Positions 8,144-17,138 of a stretch of DNA of 64,000 nt are shown here, piece after piece (within the stretch, counting starts at the first letter, position 1; each line of letters opens with the position of its first letter). Origin of the DNA: Janibacter hoylei PVAS-1 (GTDB lineage: Bacteria; Actinomycetota; Actinomycetes; Actinomycetales; Dermatophilaceae); the NCBI RefSeq assembly GCF_000297495.1, contig NZ_ALWX01000042.1, forward strand, positions 21,353 to 85,352, written 5' to 3'. The translations under genes were made by a program, and so were the position numbers. The notes beneath the pieces were generated by a model. The model saw only the letters and a program-made list of their open reading frames with translations. It had not been told where the DNA came from and searched no databases.

Positions 8144-8854
8144 TCAGTGACCCATGCCGAGGCCGCCGTCGACCGGGATGACGGCGCCGGAGATGTACGC
8201 GGCCTCGTCGGAGACGAGGAAGGAGATCGCGGCGGCGACCTCGTCGGCCTGCCCGTAGCGGCGGGCGGGGATGGCGGCCTGGTACTCCGCCTTGGTCTTG
8301 TCGGGCAGCTCGGCGGTCATGTCCGTCTCGATGAAGCCGGGGGCCACGACGTTGGCCGTGATGCCGCGGGCTCCGAGCTCTCGCGTCATCGACCGGGCGA
8401 TGCCGACCAGGCCCGCCTTGGAGGCGGCGTAGTTGGCCTGCCCCGGCGAGCCGTAGAGGCCGACGACGCTGGACAGCAGCACGACCCGACCGAAGCGCGC
8501 CTTGACCATGGGCGTGGCCGCGCGTCGCACGCAGCGGAAGGTGCCGTGGAGGTTGGTGTCGACGACGCTCGAGAAGTCGTCGTCGGACATCCGCATGAGC
8601 AGGGTGTCCTTGGTGATGCCGGCATTGGCGACGAGCACCTCGACGTCACCGCCGAGCAGCTCGGTGGCGGCCGAGAAGGCCTGATCGACCGAGTCGCTGT
8701 CGGTGATCTCGCAGGCCACGACGTCCAGTCCGTCGACGGGGTCCCCAGAGCGCGAGGTGACGACGACCCGGTGGCCGTCGGACTGCATGCGGCGGGCGAT
8801 GGCCTCGCCGATCCCTCGGTTGCCCCCGGTGACGAGCACGCGTCGCGACGTCAT
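8144..8854 (-). CDS. fabG: 3-oxoacyl-[acyl-carrier-protein] reductase
   Basis: 236 aa SDR enzyme that reduces 3-ketoacyl-ACP with NADPH. Motifs: cofactor loop VTGGNRGIG (9-17), the ANAG strand, catalytic Ser in LLSSVVG, YAASK (Tyr-x3-Lys), and the C-terminal VDGGLGMGH. It is the first gene of the fabG-fabI pair. GAAGGGAG lies 6 nt before the ATG, so this transcript is probably leadered; a TAGCGT box about 45 nt further upstream could be its -10. Confidence 0.94.
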   Translation of the reverse strand: MTSRRVLVTGGNRGIGEAIARRMQSDGHRVVVTSRSGDPVDGLDVVACEITDSDSVDQAFSAATELLGGDVEVLVANAGITKDTLLMRMSDDDFSSVVDTNLHGTFRCVRRAATPMVKARFGRVVLLSSVVGLYGSPGQANYAASKAGLVGIARSMTRELGARGITANVVAPGFIETDMTAELPDKTKAEYQAAIPARRYGQADEVAAAISFLVSDEAAYISGAVIPVDGGLGMGH

Positions 8855-8973
8855 CGAAGCTCCCTTCGTCGGTGCGGTGTGGGTCAGGTCACGTCGTGAC
8901 GCACGCTAGATCACTACCGCCGGGTACGCGGTACCGGGCTCGCCCCGTGGACGGGGCGGCCGGGTGCGCGGCG

Positions 8974-8979
8974 TACGCT
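8974..8979 (+). promoter_or_regulatory. -10 box of the DUF3099-SURF1 unit
   Basis: TACGCT lies 6 nt before the GTG at 8986. The interval GAGGAG is purine-rich, so it could double as a ribosome site for a later in-frame start. Confidence 0.5.
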
Positions 8980-8985
8980 GAGGAG

Positions 8986-9261
8986 GTGCCCCACACGTCC
9001 GTCCCGTCGGTGACGACCGCCCCGATCTCGCTCCAGGAGGAGCAGGCCGGTCGGATGCGCCAGTACCTCGCAACGATGGCGCTGCGGACCGTCTGCTTCG
9101 TCGGCGCGTACTTCTTCGAGGGCTGGCTGAGGTGGGTGTGCGTGGCCCTGGCCGTCGTCCTCCCCTACGTCGCCGTCGTGCTCGTCAACGCCGTGCGGCC
9201 GCGTGGTGCCGACGACAGCTTCCAGGCCGTGACCGACCACCGACGACAGCTGGGTTCGTGA
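8986..9261 (+). CDS. DUF3099 domain membrane protein
   Basis: 91 aa. Two hydrophobic segments (about 32-46 and 49-68, MALRTVCFVGAYFFEGW and WVCVALAVVLPYVAVVLVN) form a short hairpin, with soluble N- and C-termini. The pattern and the RxxCF-x4-F-x-G/A-W-L context fit DUF3099, an actinobacterial family of unknown function. The GTG is set by the -10 box at 8974. Its TGA overlaps the next ATG by one base, coupling it to the small Cys/His protein and SURF1. Confidence 0.8.
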   Translation: MPHTSVPSVTTAPISLQEEQAGRMRQYLATMALRTVCFVGAYFFEGWLRWVCVALAVVLPYVAVVLVNAVRPRGADDSFQAVTDHRRQLGS

Positions 9262-9476
9262 TGACGGTCGACGAGCTGATCTGCAGCCGCAAGGCCTGCA
9301 AGGCCACGGCGACCCGCGCGGTGCTGTGGCGCAACCCCCGCATCCACGACGAGTCCCGCCGCAAGGTCTGGCTCGCCTGCGACGAGCACGAGGAGCACCT
9401 GCGCGAGCACCTCGCGGTCCGCGGATTCCCCGTCGAGACCTGCGCCGTCGCCAACATCCCTGCCGACGCCGGCTGA
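9261..9476 (+). CDS. Small Cys/His-rich conserved protein
   Basis: 71 aa. Four cysteines and several histidines are arranged as C-x5-C near residues 8-14, C-DEHEEHLREH in the middle and a final ETC near the end, suggesting a small zinc-binding fold. No signal or membrane segment. Start and stop each overlap the neighbouring gene by one base (GTGATG and TGATG), so expression is tied to DUF3099 and SURF1. I do not recognise a function; the cytochrome-oxidase context is only circumstantial. Confidence 0.7.
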   Translation: MTVDELICSRKACKATATRAVLWRNPRIHDESRRKVWLACDEHEEHLREHLAVRGFPVETCAVANIPADAG

Positions 9477-10252
9477 TGCTGCGGCTGGCCCTCACCCCGA
9501 GGTGGCTCGGGTGGTTCGCCCTCGCCGTCGTCGCGTCGGTCGCCTTCGTGCTGCTCGGCCAGTGGCAGTGGGGCAAGTACGAGGACCGCTCGGCGCGGGC
9601 CGAGCGGATCGAGTCGCACTACTCCGCCGCTCCGTTGCCGGTCACCGAGGTCCTCAGCGAGCAGCCGGCCCCGGTCGACGTCGAGTGGACCCGGGTGACG
9701 GCGCAGGGCACGTACCTCACCGACGAGCAGCTGCTCGTGCGCAACCGCCCGCTCGACGGCACGTACGGGTACGAGGTGCTCGTCCCCCTTCGTCTGGCCG
9801 GGGGCGAGGTCGTCGTCGTCGACCGTGGGTGGGTCCCCAACAGCCCGAAGGGGGCGGATGTCGCCCCGGAGGTCCCTCCGGCACCGACCGGCACGGTCGA
9901 CGTCACCGGCTGGGTCCGCCTCGGTGAGCGGAGCCTCGGCCGCGACATGCCCGAGGGCCAGCTCGCGAGCATCAACCTCGACGAGGTCGCGGGCCAGGTC
10001 GACGGACGACTGCTCGGCGGCTACCTGGCGCTGCAGTCCGAGGACCCAGAGGTCGACCGCCCGGACCCGCTCGAGGTGCCGGACACCGACACCGGCCCGC
10101 ACATGGCGTATGCGATCCAGTGGTGGCTGGCGATCCCCGCCTTCTGGGCCTTCCTCGTCCTCGCGCTGCGTCGCGAGTCGCTCGAGGGCTCCGGCACGGA
10201 GCGCACGCCCCGCCCCAAGAAGGTGCGGATCTGGGACGAGGAGGACGGCTGA
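9476..10252 (+). CDS. SURF1-family cytochrome oxidase assembly protein
   Basis: 258 aa. One N-terminal membrane segment (about 8-26, ending in the SURF1-typical LGQWQ), an extracytoplasmic domain with RVTAQGTY and LVRNRPLDGTYGYEVLVPL, the hallmark VVDRGWVP, and a second membrane segment near 220 (AYAIQWWLAIPAFWAFLVL). SURF1 helps insert heme A into cytochrome c oxidase; heme A and O synthase genes are in this window at 26.8-28.9 kb. The C-terminal RPKKVRIWDEEDG is a basic-acidic tail. Confidence 0.93.
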   Translation: MLRLALTPRWLGWFALAVVASVAFVLLGQWQWGKYEDRSARAERIESHYSAAPLPVTEVLSEQPAPVDVEWTRVTAQGTYLTDEQLLVRNRPLDGTYGYEVLVPLRLAGGEVVVVDRGWVPNSPKGADVAPEVPPAPTGTVDVTGWVRLGERSLGRDMPEGQLASINLDEVAGQVDGRLLGGYLALQSEDPEVDRPDPLEVPDTDTGPHMAYAIQWWLAIPAFWAFLVLALRRESLEGSGTERTPRPKKVRIWDEEDG

Positions 10253-10256
10253 CCGG

Positions 10257-12146
10257 TCAGCCGACGACCTCGGCCCGCTCGGCCGCTCCCCCGTCGTACT
10301 GCGTCGTGTAGAGGGTCGCGTAGAGACCACCTGCCGCGAGCAGATCGGTGTGGGTGCCCTGCTCGACGACACGTCCGTCGTCGACGACGAGGATCTGGTC
10401 GGCGGCCCGGATCGTCGAGAGCCGGTGGGCGATGACGATCGCGGTGCGGCCCTGCAGAGCGGTGTCGAGGGCTCGCTGGACGGCGACCTCCGACTCGCTG
10501 TCGAGGTGGGCGGTGGCCTCGTCGAGGATGAGCACGGCCGGCGACTTGAGCAGCAGTCGGGCGATGGCGAAGCGCTGCTTCTCCCCGCCCGAGAGCCGGT
10601 GCCCGCGGTCACCGACGACGGTGTCGAGCCCGGCCGGCAGGGTGTGCACGAGGTGGGCGATGCGGGCCGCCTCGAGAGCCGCCCACATCTCCTCCTCGGT
10701 GGCCTCCGGCTTGGCGTAGGCGAGGTTGGCTCGCAGGGTGTCGTGGAAGAGGTGCGCCTCCTGGGTGACCATCCCGACCGTCGCGCCGACCGACTCGAGG
10801 GTGGCCTCGCGCAGGTCGCGACCGCCGATCCGCACGGCACCGGATGTCGGGTCGTAGAAGCGGGTGACGAGCGAGGTGATCGTGCTCTTGCCCGCACCGC
10901 TCGGGCCGACGAGGGCGACGAGCTGCCCGGGCTCGGCACGCAGGCTGACCCCCCGGAGCACCGGGCCACCCTCCTCCCGGTCACCGGTCGTGGCTCCCTC
11001 GAGGGACCGCAGCGAGATCGCCTCGGCGCCGGGGTAGGTGAAGTGCACGTCGTCGAGCTCGACGGACAGGGCCTGCCCCTCGGGCAGCGGTCGCGCGTCC
11101 GGGGACTCGCTGATGCTCGATGGCATGTCGAGCAGCTCGAAGAGGCGGGCGAAGGAGACGAGTGCGGTGAGGATGTCGACGTGGACGTTGGAGATCGCCG
11201 TGAGCGGTCCGTAGAGCCGGGCGAGCAGGGCGGCGAGGGCGAGCAGGGTCCCGACGGTCAGCGTTCCCTCGACGGCCATGATCCCGCCGAAGCCGTAGAC
11301 CATCGCCGTCGCGATGGACGCGAGCAGCGTGAGCATGACGAAGAAGACGGCCCGGTTGACCGCGATCCGCACACCGATGTCCCGCACCCGGGCGGCGCGC
11401 TGGTCGTACTGGGCGATCTCGCGGGCGGGTTGGCCGAAGATCTTGACGAGCAGCGCACCGGCGACGTTGAAGCGCTCGGTCATCTGGTTGCCGAGGTCGG
11501 CGTTGAGGTTCATCTGCTCGGCGGACAGCGAGGCCAGGCGCCGCCCCATCCACTTCGCCGGGAGGATGAAGAAGGGGACGAGGACCAGCGCTGCGAGCGT
11601 CAGCTGCCACGACAGGGCAAACATCGCCCCGAGGATGAGCACGAGCGAGATGACATTGCTGACGACGGACGACAGGACCGTCGTGAAGGCCTGCTGGGCA
11701 CCGATGACGTCGTTGTTGAGCCGGCTGACGAGGGCGCCGGTCTGGGCCCGGGTGAAGAAGGCGATGGGCTGGCGCAGGACGTGGGTGAAGACCTCGGTGC
11801 GCAGGTGGTGGATGAGCCCCTCGCCGATGCTCGCGGAAAACCAGCGCTGGACCAGGGTGGTCGCCGCCTCGACGAGGGCGATGAGCGCCACGAGCAGGGC
11901 GAGCGTCACCACGACGCTGCGGTCCTGGGGCGTGACGCCGTCGTCGATGAGTCGCTGGAGCAGCAGTGGCACGGCGACGACGGTCAGCGACCCGAGGGCG
12001 ACGAGCAGGAGGAAGCCGGCGATGAGTCCTCGGAAGGGGCGGGCGTAGCCGAGCACCCGTCGTGCGGTGCCGCGCGGCAGTGGCGTCGCCCTGGCCTGGT
12101 CGCCGTGGCTCATCGACTGCATGAGCCCCCATGCGCTGTTCATCAT
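10257..12146 (-). CDS. ABC exporter, fused membrane and ATPase domains
   Basis: 629 aa half-transporter of the MsbA/MDR type. Six membrane helices (about 45-335) include the intracellular-loop motif RTGALVSRLNND-like sequence (seen as AQTGALVSRLNND). The nucleotide-binding domain has Walker A VGPSGAGKST, signature LSGGEKQR, Walker B VLILDEATAHLDS and the AHRLST switch. ATG 12146 is chosen because GAGGAG lies 9 nt upstream; a longer frame exists but lacks a ribosome site. No partner half-transporter adjoins it, so it may be a homodimer. Substrate cannot be told. It converges with SURF1, leaving 4 nt. Confidence 0.9.
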   Translation of the reverse strand: MMNSAWGLMQSMSHGDQARATPLPRGTARRVLGYARPFRGLIAGFLLLVALGSLTVVAVPLLLQRLIDDGVTPQDRSVVVTLALLVALIALVEAATTLVQRWFSASIGEGLIHHLRTEVFTHVLRQPIAFFTRAQTGALVSRLNNDVIGAQQAFTTVLSSVVSNVISLVLILGAMFALSWQLTLAALVLVPFFILPAKWMGRRLASLSAEQMNLNADLGNQMTERFNVAGALLVKIFGQPAREIAQYDQRAARVRDIGVRIAVNRAVFFVMLTLLASIATAMVYGFGGIMAVEGTLTVGTLLALAALLARLYGPLTAISNVHVDILTALVSFARLFELLDMPSSISESPDARPLPEGQALSVELDDVHFTYPGAEAISLRSLEGATTGDREEGGPVLRGVSLRAEPGQLVALVGPSGAGKSTITSLVTRFYDPTSGAVRIGGRDLREATLESVGATVGMVTQEAHLFHDTLRANLAYAKPEATEEEMWAALEAARIAHLVHTLPAGLDTVVGDRGHRLSGGEKQRFAIARLLLKSPAVLILDEATAHLDSESEVAVQRALDTALQGRTAIVIAHRLSTIRAADQILVVDDGRVVEQGTHTDLLAAGGLYATLYTTQYDGGAAERAEVVG

Positions 12147-12233
12147 CGGTGTGCGCTCCTCGTGTCGTCCCGGGACGACAACCACCGTGCACCACGGTCG
12201 ATTCCCCGCGCATCCAAAGTCGTGGCCGGAGCC

Positions 12234-12881
12234 TCAGCCCAGCACGCGGTGCAGGACGAGACGCGCGAGGGCCGACGTGTCGGCGAGCCCGCCGGGGACG
12301 AAGGGGGATCCCCCGGCAGCGGCGAGGGCGGCCACCTTGTCGTGGAGGACCCCCTCGGCGAGCGTGGCCGGGACGACGACCCGGTCGCGGGTGGCGCCCG
12401 CGCGGGGCGCGGCGAGCGTCATCGTCATCCACCCGGGGCGCGGGTGCGCGTCGAGGAGGGTGCGGAGGCTTTGTCCCGCCTGACCGGAGCTCGACCCGCC
12501 GGCGACGAGGAGGACGTGGCTCCCTTCGTCATGGCCCGCAGCGCGCAGGCTCTCCTCGACGGCGGTGAGCAGCAGCGGGTGCCCGCCCAGGGCGCTGGTG
12601 ACCCGGGCCCGTCCACCGCCCGCGCCCAGTGCCCGCACGGCGGCGGGTACGTCGACCCGGGCGTGGAAGGCCGGCGTGATGAGCATCGGGACGACGGTGA
12701 GGTCGTCGGCGATCCGCGGCCCGAGCTCTTCGGGGCGCGGGTGGTCGTTCTCGATGTAGACGAGGTGGGTCTCGCCGCGCCCCTCGTCCGCCAAGGGGCC
12801 GGCGACCCTGGCGCGCAGCCGCTCCAGGGTCGTGGAGTGCCGCGGGTCCGGCGAGCCGTGGGCCAGCAGGACCGTCGTCAT
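12234..12881 (-). CDS. Sirohydrochlorin chelatase (CbiX/SirB-like)
   Basis: 215 aa. The N-terminal LLAHGSPDPR carries the metal-binding histidine of CbiX/SirB enzymes; a second histidine in VPMLITPAFHARVDVP matches the other ligand site. Two repeats of the class II chelatase fold fit the length. It is the last gene after sir and cysH and probably inserts iron to make the siroheme used by Sir. A 22-bp palindrome fills the whole gap from cysH and also supplies AGGGAG upstream of the ATG. Confidence 0.88.
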   Translation of the reverse strand: MTTVLLAHGSPDPRHSTTLERLRARVAGPLADEGRGETHLVYIENDHPRPEELGPRIADDLTVVPMLITPAFHARVDVPAAVRALGAGGGRARVTSALGGHPLLLTAVEESLRAAGHDEGSHVLLVAGGSSSGQAGQSLRTLLDAHPRPGWMTMTLAAPRAGATRDRVVVPATLAEGVLHDKVAALAAAGGSPFVPGGLADTSALARLVLHRVLG

Positions 12882-12884
12882 GAC

Positions 12885-12906
12885 CGCATCTCCCTAGGGA
12901 AATGCG
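12885..12906. repeat. CGCATYTCCCTAGGGAAATGCG palindrome between cysH and chelatase
   Basis: A 22-nt palindrome with one mismatch, centred on CCTAGG. It abuts the cysH stop (12907) and ends 3 nt before the chelatase start. The same sequence, as longer perfect palindromes, occurs in tandem at 58,312-58,369. It may be an internal attenuator or a processing hairpin. Confidence 0.75.
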
Positions 12907-13647
12907 TCACGTGTGCAGTCCGCACTCCACCTTGTCGGTGCCCGACCAGCGACCGGCGCGAGCGTCCTCGCCCTCGGCGACGGGCCGCGTGCAGGGGGCG
13001 CAACCGATCGAGGCGTAGCCGCTCTGGCGAAGGGGGTTGAGGAAGACCGACTGCTCGGCGGCGTACCGGTCGACGTCGTCCTGGGTCCAGCCGGCGATGG
13101 GGTTGAGCTTGACCATGCCGCGACGCTCGTCCCACCCGACGACGGTGATGTCGGTGCGGGTCGGCGCGTCCTCGCGACGCATGCCGGTGACCCAGGCATC
13201 GTGCTCCTCGAGCGCCCGGTTGAGCGGCTCGACCTTGCGCATCGCGCAGCACAGGTTGGGGTCGCGGTCGTGCAGCTTCGGCCCGTGCTCGGCGTCCTGC
13301 TCGGCGACCGTGAGCTTCGGGTAGATCGTGCGGATGCTGATCGGCAGCATCGCCTCGTAGGCGTCGCGGGTGCCGAGGGTCTCGGCGAAGTGGTAGCCGG
13401 TGTCGAGGAAGAACACGTCCGCCCCGTCGAGCGTCGTGCCGACGAGGTGGACGAGCACCTCGTCACCCATCGAGCTGGCGACGGTCAGCCCCTCGCCGAA
13501 GGTCTCGTGGGCCCACTGCAGCGCCTGCCGACCGATCTCGACCCGGCCCTCGTGGGTCCCGCCGAGCTCCGCCTCGAGAGCGGTGAAGCGCTCCTCCCCC
13601 TCACGGGCGAGCTCACGCAGGCGGTCGGTGTCGAGAAGCGTGCTCAT
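12907..13647 (-). CDS. cysH: Phosphoadenylyl/adenylyl-sulfate reductase
   Basis: 246 aa. It reduces APS (or PAPS) to sulfite with thioredoxin. The nucleotide-binding start is LTVASSMGDEVLVHL. Cysteine pairs CC (in NLCCAMRKVEPL) and C-x2-C (in GCAPCTRP) are the four ligands of a [4Fe-4S] cluster, which marks the APS-reducing bacterial type. The catalytic cysteine is in the C-terminal ECGLH. The ATG at 13647 overlaps the sir stop by four bases (ATGA), which fixes the start and couples it to sir. Confidence 0.95.
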   Translation of the reverse strand: MSTLLDTDRLRELAREGEERFTALEAELGGTHEGRVEIGRQALQWAHETFGEGLTVASSMGDEVLVHLVGTTLDGADVFFLDTGYHFAETLGTRDAYEAMLPISIRTIYPKLTVAEQDAEHGPKLHDRDPNLCCAMRKVEPLNRALEEHDAWVTGMRREDAPTRTDITVVGWDERRGMVKLNPIAGWTQDDVDRYAAEQSVFLNPLRQSGYASIGCAPCTRPVAEGEDARAGRWSGTDKVECGLHT

Positions 13648-15299
13648 CGGATGTCGTCCTCGTCGGCTCGGCGCACCCACAGGGCGAAGGACTCCCCTTC
13701 GTCCCGCTGGGCGAGGTAGGTGCGGGCGAGGCGCTCGATGTAGTCCGGCAGGTCGTCACCGGCGACCTTGAGCGCGCGGGTCTTGCGGGCCAGGGCGGTG
13801 TCCTCGGCCAGGGCGCCACCGAGGTGGACCTGGAAGACCTCCTGGTGGGTGCCGTCCTCGCGCTTGTCGAGCATGCCCTTGAGGCCGACGTCGGCGACCT
13901 GGCTGCGGGCGCAGCTGTTGGGGCAGCCGTTGAAGTGGATGCTGAAGGGCACGTCGATGGTCAGGCGCTTCTCGAGCTCCTCGACGGTCCACCGGGCGCG
14001 GTTCTTGGTGTCGGTCAGGGCGAGCTTGCAGAACTCGAGACCAGTGCAGGCGAGGACGTTGCGGCGCCACTCGCTGGGGTGCACGTCGAGGTCGATCTCC
14101 TTGAGGTCGGCCGCGAGGGCGTCGGCCTTGTCCGGCTCGACGTCGAGGACGAGGACCTTCTGGTGCGGGGTGAAGCGGATCCGCTGCGACCCCGCGGCCT
14201 CGGCGAGGTCGGCGAGACGGGTGAGCTTCGTGCCGGTCATGCGGCCGGCGATCGGCGCGGCGCCGACCCAGACCCGACCGTCGACCTGCTCGTGGATGCC
14301 GACGTGGTCGCGGCGGCTCCCCTTCGGCGCGACGGCCTCGGGCCCGTCGACGAGACGGCGGCCGAGGTAGTCGTCCTCGAGGACCTGGCGGAACTTCTCG
14401 GCGCCCCAGTCGGCCATGAGGAACTTCAGACGGGCCTTGTTGCGCAGACGCCGGTAGCCGTGGTCGCGGAAGATCGAGGTGACCCCGTGCCAGACGGCCG
14501 GGACGTCCTCGAGCGGCACCCACACGCCGAGGCGCTGGGCGAAGATCGGCTTGACCGACAGGCCACCGCCGACCCACACGTCGAACCCGGGCCCGTGCTC
14601 CGGGTGCTCGACACCGACGAAGGAGATGTCGTTGATCTCGTGGGCGATGTCGAGGACCGGCGAGCCCGAGATCGCCGTCTTGTACTTGCGCGGGAGGTTG
14701 GAGAACTCGGGGCTGCCGATGTACTCCCGCTTGATGATGTCGATGGCCGGCGTGCCGTCGACGATCTCCGCCTTGTCGATGCCCGCGACCGGCGAGCCGA
14801 GCATGGTCCGCGGGCAGTCGCCGCAGGCCTCGGTCGTCGACAGACCGACCGACTCGAGACGACGCCAGATCTCGGGGACGTCCTCGATGCGGATCCAGTG
14901 GAGCTGGATGTTTTGCCGGTCGGACACGTCGGCCGTGTCACGGGCGAACTCGGTGCTGATGCCTGCGACGGTGCGCAGCTGCTCGGTGCTCATCCGGCCG
15001 CCGTCGCTGCGCACGCGCATCATGAAGTACTCGTCGTCGAGGCCGTCCTCGCCGGTGTGCGTACCGTCGAGCCCCTGCTTGCGCTGGGTGTACAGACCCC
15101 ACCAGCGGAAGCGGCCGGACAGGTCGTCCGGAGAGATCGAGCCGAAGCCGCCCTGGGCGTACACGTCCTCGATCCGCGCGCGCACGTTGAGCGCGTCGTC
15201 CTCCTGCTTGAACTCCTCGTTGTGGTTCAGCGGGGTCCGGTCGCCGTCGGCCCAGGCACCGGTGGACTTCGTGCGGGTGGGGCGGGTCGTCACAGTCAC
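13644..15299 (-). CDS. sir: Ferredoxin-type sulfite (or nitrite) reductase, siroheme and [4Fe-4S]
   Basis: 551 aa. It carries out six-electron reduction of sulfite to sulfide (family also includes nitrite reductases; the cysH/chelatase context favours sulfite). Two duplicated halves are seen. The [4Fe-4S]-siroheme cysteines are ACTGLEFC and NGCPNSC. Other landmarks are DRQNIQLHWIRIEDVP and GACGDC-like EACGDCPRTM. The GTG start lies 6 nt behind TAGGAT, so the operon mRNA is probably leaderless. A palindrome overlaps the -35 region. Confidence 0.94.
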   Translation of the reverse strand: MTVTTRPTRTKSTGAWADGDRTPLNHNEEFKQEDDALNVRARIEDVYAQGGFGSISPDDLSGRFRWWGLYTQRKQGLDGTHTGEDGLDDEYFMMRVRSDGGRMSTEQLRTVAGISTEFARDTADVSDRQNIQLHWIRIEDVPEIWRRLESVGLSTTEACGDCPRTMLGSPVAGIDKAEIVDGTPAIDIIKREYIGSPEFSNLPRKYKTAISGSPVLDIAHEINDISFVGVEHPEHGPGFDVWVGGGLSVKPIFAQRLGVWVPLEDVPAVWHGVTSIFRDHGYRRLRNKARLKFLMADWGAEKFRQVLEDDYLGRRLVDGPEAVAPKGSRRDHVGIHEQVDGRVWVGAAPIAGRMTGTKLTRLADLAEAAGSQRIRFTPHQKVLVLDVEPDKADALAADLKEIDLDVHPSEWRRNVLACTGLEFCKLALTDTKNRARWTVEELEKRLTIDVPFSIHFNGCPNSCARSQVADVGLKGMLDKREDGTHQEVFQVHLGGALAEDTALARKTRALKVAGDDLPDYIERLARTYLAQRDEGESFALWVRRADEDDIR

Positions 15300-15305
15300 C
15301 CTCCC

Positions 15306-15311
15306 ATCCTA
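15306..15311 (-). promoter_or_regulatory. -10 box of the sir-cysH-chelatase operon
   Basis: Minus-strand TAGGAT lies 6 nt before the sir GTG (15299). The 17-nt spacer then places the -35 region at about 15,329-15,334, inside the adjacent palindrome. Confidence 0.6.
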
Positions 15312-15328
15312 CGGGCGTACTTATGGAT

Positions 15329-15349
15329 CACATAACCCACGGTTATGTG
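15329..15349. promoter_or_regulatory. Putative operator: CACATAACC-CAC-GGTTATGTG
   Basis: A perfect 9-bp inverted repeat with a 3-bp spacer. It is AT-rich compared with its surroundings and coincides with the expected -35 of the sir promoter. This placement suits binding of a dimeric regulator of sulfate assimilation. The regulator is not encoded nearby and I cannot name it. Confidence 0.6.
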
Positions 15350-15427
15350 TCTCACGTGCTGGCGGTGCCGCCGCCTCGCGACGTGCCGGAGTTGGCGGTC
15401 GACCGGCTCAGACCTCCCGCCGCTGGC

Positions 15428-17025
15428 TCAGGCGAGGGTGATCAGGTCGCGGTAGTCCGCGTTGTAGAAGTCCTCGACCCCGTCGGGCAGCAGCAGGATC
15501 CGCTCCGGCTGCAGCGCGTCGACCGCACCCTCGTCGTGCGTGACGAGCACGACCGCGCCCTTGAAGGTCGACAGCGCCCCGAGGATCTCCTCGCGGCTGG
15601 CAGGGTCGAGGTTGTTGGTCGGCTCGTCGAGGAGCAGCACGTTGGCGCTCGAGACGACGAGGAGCGCGAGGGACAGGCGCGTCTTCTCCCCGCCGGAGAG
15701 CACGCCGGCCGGCTTGTCGACGTCGTCGCCGCTGAAGAGGAAGGAGCCCAGGACCTTGCGCACCTCGGTCTCGCCGAGGTCGGGTGCGGCCGACTTCATG
15801 TTGGCCAGGACCGAGCGGTCGACGTCGAGGTTTTCGTGCTCCTGGGCGTAGTAGCCGAGCTTGAGGCCGTGCCCCGGCTCGACCTGCCCGGTGTCCGGCG
15901 CATCGACGCCGGCGAGCATCCGCAGCAGCGTCGTCTTGCCGGCGCCGTTGAGACCGAGCACGACGACCTTGCTCCCCCTGTCGATCGCGAGGTCGACGTC
16001 GGTGAAGATCTCCAGGCTCCCGTAGGAGCGGGAGAGCCCAGAGGCGCGAAGGGGGGTCCGCCCGCAGGGCGCGGGGTCGGGGAAGCGCAGCTTGGCCACG
16101 CGGTCCTGGGTCCGCTCCCCCTCGACGCCGGCGAGCATCCGCTCGGCCCGCTTGATCATCTGCTGGGCAGCGGTGGCCTTGGTCGCCTTGGCGCGCATCT
16201 TCTCGGCCTGGTCGAGCAGGGCGCCGGCCTTCTTCTGCGCGTTCTGCAGCTCGCGCTTGCGGCGGCGCTCGTCTGTCTCGCGCTGCTGGAGGTAGTTCTT
16301 CCAGCCCATGTTGTACTGGTCGATCTCGCAGCGGTTGGCGTCGAGGTGGAAGACCCGGTTGACGACGACCTCGAGCAGGTCGACGTCGTGGCTGATGATG
16401 ATCAGCCGCCCTTGTAGTTCTTCAGGTGGTCGCGCAGCCAGGCGATCGAGTCGGCGTCGAGGTGGTTGGTCGGCTCGTCGAGGAGCAGGGTCTCGTTGCC
16501 GGAAAACAGGATCCGGGCGAGCTCCACCCGGCGGCGCTGCCCGCCGGAGAGCGTCTCGAGGCTCTGGTCCAGACGCCCTTCGTCGATGCCGAGGGCCGAG
16601 GCGATGCTCGCCGCCTCCGACTCCGCGGCGTAGCCGCCGGCCGCCTCGAACTCCTCCTGCAGGCGGGCGAAGCGCGCCATCGCCCGCTCGAGGGTCTCGG
16701 GGTCGGCGCTCGACATGCGCTGCTCGGCCGTGCGTCGGTCGGTGACGATGCGGTCCAGACCGCGGGCGGACAGGATCCGTTGCCGGGCCGTCACCGTGAG
16801 GTCACCGGTGCGCGGGTCCTGCGGGAGGTAGCCGATACCTCCGCTGCTGGTCACGCTGCCGGCGGCGGGCTGGCCCTGCCCGGCGAGCACCTTGGTGAGC
16901 GTCGTCTTGCCGGCGCCGTTGCGTCCGACGAGCCCCACCCGGTCGCCCGCGGCGACCCGGAAGGAGGCCCCCTCGAGCAGGATCCGCGACCCCGCGCGCA
17001 GCTCGATGCCGCTGGCTGTGATCAC
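15428..17025 (-). pseudogene. ABC-F family ATPase, frameshifted near the middle
   Basis: Together the two frames encode a normal ABC-F protein of about 530 aa with two ATPase domains; ABC-F proteins act on ribosomes (translation control or antibiotic protection). The first half (GTG 17025, preceded by AGGAGA) has Walker A GRNGAGKTT, signature LSGGQRRRVEL and LLLDEPTNHLD, then hits TGA at 16402. The second half has LGLNGAGKTT, LSGGEKTRLSL and LLLDEPTNNLD. One base is missing around 16402-16410; restoring it gives NYKGGLIIISHDVDLL, the expected join, with no stops in between. A sequencing error is the simplest explanation. Confidence 0.88.
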
Positions 17026-17138
17026 GGGTGGTTCTCCTGCACGTGCTGAGGGTGGGTCGGCCGTTAGTGTAAGTCGCAGACCCACGGGTCACCGCATCCG
17101 CCGTCGGTCCCCGGACCGCGCCCCATGGAGGACCAGCC

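Noticed and set aside
13644..15299. Assimilatory nitrite reductase
   Set aside because: Same protein family, but coupling to an APS reductase and a siroheme chelatase, with no nitrate genes nearby, favours sulfite.
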